DNA from: Octadecabacter algicola
GTDB lineage: Bacteria > Pseudomonadota > Alphaproteobacteria > Rhodobacterales > Rhodobacteraceae
Reading direction: 5' to 3'
Length of the DNA: 64,000 nt
Assembly (NCBI RefSeq): GCF_021532625.1
Contig: NZ_JAKGAR010000002.1
Span: forward strand, 434,001 to 498,000
The position numbers and the translations under genes are program-made. The notes below the pieces were generated by a model that ran no database searches, had not been told where the DNA came from, and worked only from the letters and a program-made list of their open reading frames with translations. Of this stretch, positions 61,561-64,000 are shown in pieces (position 1 is the stretch's first letter; each line of letters begins with the position of its first letter).

Positions 61561-62118
61561 GTGAAGCAATCGCCCCCACAGATATCTGCACTGACGGCAT
61601 CAATGATTGCCGTCCGCAATGATCGGGACCGCGCCGCATTTGCACTATTGTTCGATCATTTTGCACCTCGGCTGAAGGGATTTATCATGCGGTCCGGCAC
61701 CGGATCCGGACAAGCCGAAGAGATTGTTCAAGACGTCATGTTGACCGTTTGGCGCAAGGCAGAGCAATTCGATCCCGAGCGCGCGCAAGTGTCCGCTTGG
61801 GTTTATCAAATCACGCGAAACCGCCAAATCGATGTAATCCGTAAAGAAAATAAGCCGCTGCCAGAAGAGTTAGGCGAAGACCCGAGCGCTGAACCTGACG
61901 CCAGCCAGATATTGGCCGTTGAGCAAGAGGCTGGGCAGTTAAAAGATGCTCTAGGGCGTTTGAAGCCAGAGCAGCGTGAAATAATTGAAAAAGCTTATAT
62001 GGGCGAGCTTACCCATCAGGAGATCAGTACCCAAACGGGTCTGCCGCTTGGCACAATCAAGTCCCGCATCCGTCTGGGTCTTGAAAAGCTACGTCACGAG
62101 TTAAAGGAACTGCGTTAA
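61561..62118 (+). CDS. rpoE: ECF sigma factor RpoE (ChrR-regulated type)
   Basis: A 185-residue ECF sigma factor from the chosen GTG. Region 2 (AAFALLFDHFAPRLKGFIM, then EEIVQDVMLTVWRKAEQFDPE, WVYQITRNRQID) and region 4 (LGRLKPEQREIIEKAYMGELTHQEISTQTGLPLGTIKSRIRLGLEKLR) are complete. The ECF11 type responds to singlet oxygen when released from ChrR. An ATG at 61486 would extend it by 25 residues but lies at the predicted transcript start. AAAGGA precedes the GTG by 10 bases. chrR starts 1 base after its stop. Confidence 0.88.
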   Translation: MKQSPPQISALTASMIAVRNDRDRAAFALLFDHFAPRLKGFIMRSGTGSGQAEEIVQDVMLTVWRKAEQFDPERAQVSAWVYQITRNRQIDVIRKENKPLPEELGEDPSAEPDASQILAVEQEAGQLKDALGRLKPEQREIIEKAYMGELTHQEISTQTGLPLGTIKSRIRLGLEKLRHELKELR

Positions 62119-62119
62119 G

Positions 62120-62755
62120 ATGACGACCATCACTCACCACCCATCAGACGCCTTGCTGGCGGCCTATGCTGGAGGAAGCTTACCGCAGCCATTTGCGTTG
62201 GCCGTGGCAGCACATATCTCTTTGTGTCTAGACTGTCGCGCTACTTACGAAGCCCATCTCGTATCGGGTGGTGCGGTATTGGAGATGAGCAATACCGAAG
62301 CCGTGTCGGCCGACTTGAAATCCAATGTGCTTGATCTTTTGGACGCACCAGTTGCAGCAAAACCAGCGTATCAGCGTTCAGGGGTTTTCCCGGGCCCTGT
62401 GATGGAAGCGCTAAAAGGTAAGCCTCCGCGTTGGAAATCCCTCGGGATGGGAGTCCGTCAGAGTATTTTGTCGGACGGGCGCGATGGTTCTGTTCGTCTT
62501 CTTTATATACCGCCTGGCCGCGCCGTTCCGGATCACAGCCACAACGGTTTGGAACTGACTTTGGTCCTTCAAGGTAGCTTCAGCGATGAAACCGGTCGGT
62601 TCGGTGTTGGTGACCTTGAGGTTGCGGATCACACGCTTGAACATACGCCAGTTGCCGATCCGGGCGCACCTTGTATCTGCCTTGCGGCCACGGACGCGCC
62701 ATTACGATTCAATTCGTTTATCCCGCGATTGCTTCAGCCATTCTTTCGTATCTGA
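62120..62755 (+). CDS. chrR: Anti-sigma factor ChrR (zinc anti-sigma plus cupin)
   Basis: A 211-residue anti-sigma factor. The N-terminal ZAS domain includes the H-x3-C-x2-C zinc motif HISLCLDC, and a cupin domain from about 95 has PDHSHNGLELTLVLQG (His pair and Glu) and a further His in DHTLEHTP. This is the two-domain form of R. sphaeroides ChrR, where the cupin is needed for singlet-oxygen response. It is probably translationally coupled to rpoE and ends 28 bases before a terminator. Confidence 0.93.
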   Translation: MTTITHHPSDALLAAYAGGSLPQPFALAVAAHISLCLDCRATYEAHLVSGGAVLEMSNTEAVSADLKSNVLDLLDAPVAAKPAYQRSGVFPGPVMEALKGKPPRWKSLGMGVRQSILSDGRDGSVRLLYIPPGRAVPDHSHNGLELTLVLQGSFSDETGRFGVGDLEVADHTLEHTPVADPGAPCICLAATDAPLRFNSFIPRLLQPFFRI

Positions 62756-62783
62756 CGCACAAAACATGACATTCAACTAGGGC

Positions 62784-62815
62784 AAAAAACCATCGGTTTC
62801 CCGGTGGTTTTTTTA
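62784..62815 (+). terminator. Rho-independent terminator of rpoE-chrR
   Basis: AAACCATCGG pairs with CCGGTGGTTT around TTTC, followed by a T-run, 28 bases past the chrR stop. Confidence 0.88.
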
Positions 62816-62863
62816 TTTATTTCAACAGGTTGAATTGGTTGTCCTCACGTTTCTGTGACCATG

Positions 62864-62893
62864 TGAACCAAGCCCGATCGTCCTCCGTAACCT
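62864..62893 (+). promoter_or_regulatory. Predicted RpoE-type promoter of the fasciclin gene
   Basis: TGAACC (62864-62869), 18 bases, then TAACCT (62888-62893). One base differs from the TGATCC of the two other sites, and the spacing is identical. It lies 56 bases before the start codon. Confidence 0.65.
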
Positions 62894-62949
62894 TTGTACG
62901 AAACGTAAATCAAAACGGACATGATCGTCCGGCAACACGGAGAACGAAG

Positions 62950-63465
62950 ATGAAAATGAACCTGAAAGCCACTGCTGCAGCCCTCACACTCAGCCTAACT
63001 GCCGCGGCAGTGAACGCCGAATCCATCGTTGAAATCGCCGCTGGCGACGAACGCTTTTCAACGCTTGTAGCCGCAGTCTCTGCCGCTGGCCTCGTCGACA
63101 CATTGTCGGGACCGGGTCCGTTCACTGTATATGCGCCGGTCAACGATGCGTTTGCGGCGCTACCAGAGGGAACGGTTGATACTCTTTTGCTTCCTGAAAA
63201 TAAGGATCAGCTCACCAATGTGCTGCTTTACCATGTTGATGATCGGAAATTGTCCGCCAGCATGATCCCTGCTGGGTCAAATTACTTCCGCCCAATTCTG
63301 GACAGCGAACGTCTTTGCATTACTGCCGGAAGTGGCGGCGTAACGATTGCTGATGGAACAGGCGAAATGGCAAATGTCATCATCGCAGACATTATGGCTG
63401 ACAATGGCGTTATTCACGTCATCGACAAGGTCCTTCTGCCGGGCACACGCCCTGCGTGCCACTAG
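62950..63465 (+). CDS. Secreted fasciclin (FAS1/beta-Ig-H3) domain protein
   Basis: A 171-residue exported protein. A signal peptide (LKATAAALTLSLTAAAVNA) is followed by one FAS1 domain with the H1 box FTVYAPVNDAFAALP and the H2 box GVIHVIDKVLLP. Single-domain FAS1 proteins serve adhesion or stress roles. A homologous FAS1 gene is, as I recall, among the RpoE targets of R. sphaeroides, and the promoter here fits. A Cys pair (LCITAG, PACH) could be disulfide-linked. Confidence 0.88.
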   Translation: MKMNLKATAAALTLSLTAAAVNAESIVEIAAGDERFSTLVAAVSAAGLVDTLSGPGPFTVYAPVNDAFAALPEGTVDTLLLPENKDQLTNVLLYHVDDRKLSASMIPAGSNYFRPILDSERLCITAGSGGVTIADGTGEMANVIIADIMADNGVIHVIDKVLLPGTRPACH

Positions 63466-63473
63466 TTAGATAT

Positions 63474-63500
63474 GGCGCCCTGCTGAATAGGCAGGGCGCC
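63474..63500. terminator. Hairpin after the fasciclin gene
   Basis: GGCGCCCTGC pairs perfectly with GCAGGGCGCC around TGAATAG. No T-run, but the stem of 10 G-C-rich pairs is strong and lies between convergent genes. Confidence 0.7.
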
Positions 63501-63548
63501 CATTCATCACTCACGGGGCTCGGTTAACGTGCCTCAGAACTTTCCAAG

Positions 63549-64000
63549 CTAGAATGATCGGCGCCCGCCGTCTCGCGCAGCTGCATCGGCTGCATCGGCG
63601 AGAATTTGTGCTTTCAAACCATCGTCGCCGGTTGGCGTCATTGGAACATTCGATACAATACTAGAAACGAAATGTTCCATCTCGGCGCGGTACGCAGCCG
63701 CGTAGCGTTCTAGAAAGAAGGGCTGTGTGGCAGCAGTTTGGTGCCCTGCGCCCGTGGCCAGCTGAACGGTGTTTTCGAGCATATTGTCTGCGCGCAACAT
63801 TCCTTTTGACCCGTGCACTTCAATGCGTTGATCGTAGCCATAGGTCGCACGGCGGGAATTGCTGATCTGGCAAAGCTTACCGCTCGCGGTCTTCAACGTG
63901 ACAACCGCTGTATCAAAGTCACCAGCGTCGCCGATTGCAGGGTCCACAAGGCAAGACGCTTCTGCCGTAAGTTCAACAGGTTCTTCGCCCAGCAAGAACC
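63549..64000 (-). CDS. Gfo/Idh/MocA family oxidoreductase, C-terminal part
   Basis: About 150 residues of a gene that continues past the window end. The segment VVTLKTASGKLCQISNSRRATYGYDQRIEVHGSKG and FFLERYAAAYRAEMEHFV match inositol 2-dehydrogenase-type sugar dehydrogenases. The NAD-binding half is outside the window, so the substrate cannot be judged. It may be myo-inositol. The frame is open to base 64000 and its start is not in view. Confidence 0.82.
   Translation of the reverse strand, partial: FLLGEEPVELTAEASCLVDPAIGDAGDFDTAVVTLKTASGKLCQISNSRRATYGYDQRIEVHGSKGMLRADNMLENTVQLATGAGHQTAATQPFFLERYAAAYRAEMEHFVSSIVSNVPMTPTGDDGLKAQILADAADAAARDGGRRSF

Overview
The window is ordinary chromosome of a marine Rhodobacteraceae bacterium (Roseobacter group, near Octadecabacter, Loktanella or Yoonia). 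Evidence: a metK leader that matches the SAM/SAH riboswitch, a class known essentially from Rhodobacterales; an RpoE-ChrR pair with lipid genes as in Rhodobacter sphaeroides; Irr beside fabA-fabB; a VPLPA-CTERM protein; and the alphaproteobacterial order phoH-ybeY-corC-lnt-metK-trmB. I see no prophage, insertion sequence, CRISPR array or plasmid function. One transposase-like gene is present but looks degenerate.

Layout. 0-3.9 kb: end of an endonuclease/exonuclease/phosphatase-family gene, then a minus-strand membrane-homeostasis set (CdsA-like, PlsC-like, YiaAB-like, PspA) preceded by a TetR regulator. Three identical-architecture palindromes mark its likely operators. 3.9-12.9 kb: minus-strand accessory metabolism (enolase-superfamily enzyme, zinc alcohol dehydrogenase, Tet-type MFS pump, alpha/beta hydrolases, nuclease-fold protein, threonine/serine dehydratase, haloacid dehalogenase, DUF1801). 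13-19 kb: SlyD-type FKBP, site-2 protease-like protein, FabI, a VPLPA-CTERM protein, FabB, FabA and divergent Irr. 19-31.9 kb: RAYT-like relic, GT-like protein, MiaB, an OmpA-like protein and a lipoprotein sharing one module, then phoH-ybeY-corC-lnt, riboswitch-metK, a membrane protein, trmB, aroA, cmk.

31.9-41.9 kb: a block lying between cmk and rpsA (histidine phosphatase, DUF2130 protein, nitroreductase, TetR with AhpD-like target, UspA plus alanine symporter), then rpsA, ihfB and lapA. 41.9-55.8 kb: trpF, trpB, two secreted proteins, DUF2237, beta-lactamase-family hydrolase, DUF2332, pth, an EAL protein, rplY, lldD, trpA, ychF, a LysR regulator. 55.9-64 kb: tRNA-Ser(GCU), a small Cys-rich protein, a six-gene overlapping lipid/membrane operon, divergent rpoE-chrR, a fasciclin protein and the end of an Idh/MocA dehydrogenase.

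The strongest integrated reading is the right end. The promoters of rpoE-chrR, the divergent six-gene operon and the fasciclin gene all fit TGAWCC-N18-TAA. The first two face away from each other from a 6-bp A-tract. I interpret this as a singlet-oxygen/membrane-lipid stress regulon. Several members (DUF1365, TspO-like, DUF2177, SDR) have no settled function. The other sequence-supported circuit is the TetR-PspA pair near the left end.
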